The notes under the pieces were generated by a model that did no database searches, was not told the DNA's origin, and was given only the letters and a program-made list of their open reading frames with translations. Position numbers and translations under genes: made by a program. DNA of 5,348 nt from an uncultured Gemmatimonadota bacterium (GTDB lineage: Bacteria; Gemmatimonadota; Gemmatimonadetes; Longimicrobiales; Gaopeijiaceae). The DNA lies in the NCBI GenBank assembly GCA_938030915.1, contig CALHIO010000108.1, positions 1-5,348 on the forward strand, written 5' to 3'. Positions 5,324 to 5,348 of the stretch are shown here, piece by piece. Numbering within the stretch: the first letter of the stretch is position 1; every line of letters starts with the position of its first letter.

Positions 5324-5348
5324 CGCCTATCCGAAAAAATCTCGAATA
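5311..5348 (+). CDS. Start of the next gene, probably the portal protein (3' end beyond the window)
   Basis: A GTG at 5311 opens a frame that stays open to the window end and reads MARVAPIRKNLE. GGAG at 5296-5299 lies 11 nt upstream. It would overlap terL by 13 nt, like the other junctions here. Portal genes normally follow terL, which is the only reason for that name; twelve residues cannot show it. Confidence 0.4.
   Translation, partial: MARVAPIRKNLE

Overview
The window looks like part of the genome of a tailed double-stranded DNA phage (or prophage) of a high-G+C host, most likely an actinobacterium. The evidence is a complete small/large terminase pair followed by what appears to be the start of a portal gene, strongly G/C-ending codons, GTG and TTG starts next to good Shine-Dalgarno sites, and tightly packed, mostly overlapping genes all on the + strand. 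The host assignment is inferred from composition and style only; no gene identifies the host directly.

Region 1 (1-3547) is an unusual five-gene accessory cassette. In order it holds: a 5'-truncated DUF3440 (IbrA/YbdN-type) PP-loop protein of the PAPS-reductase superfamily; a ParB/IbrB-like protein with an HTH-like tail; a second, different PP-loop ATPase with an intact SGGKDS motif; a stand-alone class II (N-terminal-nucleophile) glutamine amidotransferase whose true start is a GTG that places Cys at position 2; and a two-domain cupin. Genes overlap by 16-17 nt or are separated by only 2-14 nt, so they probably form one transcript and work together.

Region 2 (3548-3582) is the only real intergenic stretch. 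It has a 10-bp direct repeat and a short hairpin that would mask the terminase small-subunit ribosome binding site. A plausible sigma70-type promoter lies just upstream, inside the end of the cupin gene.

Region 3 (3583-5348) is the packaging module: terS, terL and the first codons of a probable portal gene.

The main point of interest is region 1. Neither PP-loop protein shows the C-terminal ECG(I/L)H cysteine motif of true PAPS reductases, so sulfate assimilation is unlikely. An adenylating PP-loop enzyme followed after 2 nt by a class II glutaminase recalls asparagine synthetase B and GAT-QueC, where the same two domains are fused. The simplest hypothesis is a phage-encoded modification or regulatory system, for example nucleobase or DNA modification, in which a substrate is adenylated and amidated and an IbrAB-like pair acts on DNA or expression. 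This is inference; nothing in the window names the substrate. No tRNA, rRNA, CRISPR array, insertion sequence or convincing terminator was seen, and no gene-free stretch exceeds 40 bases.
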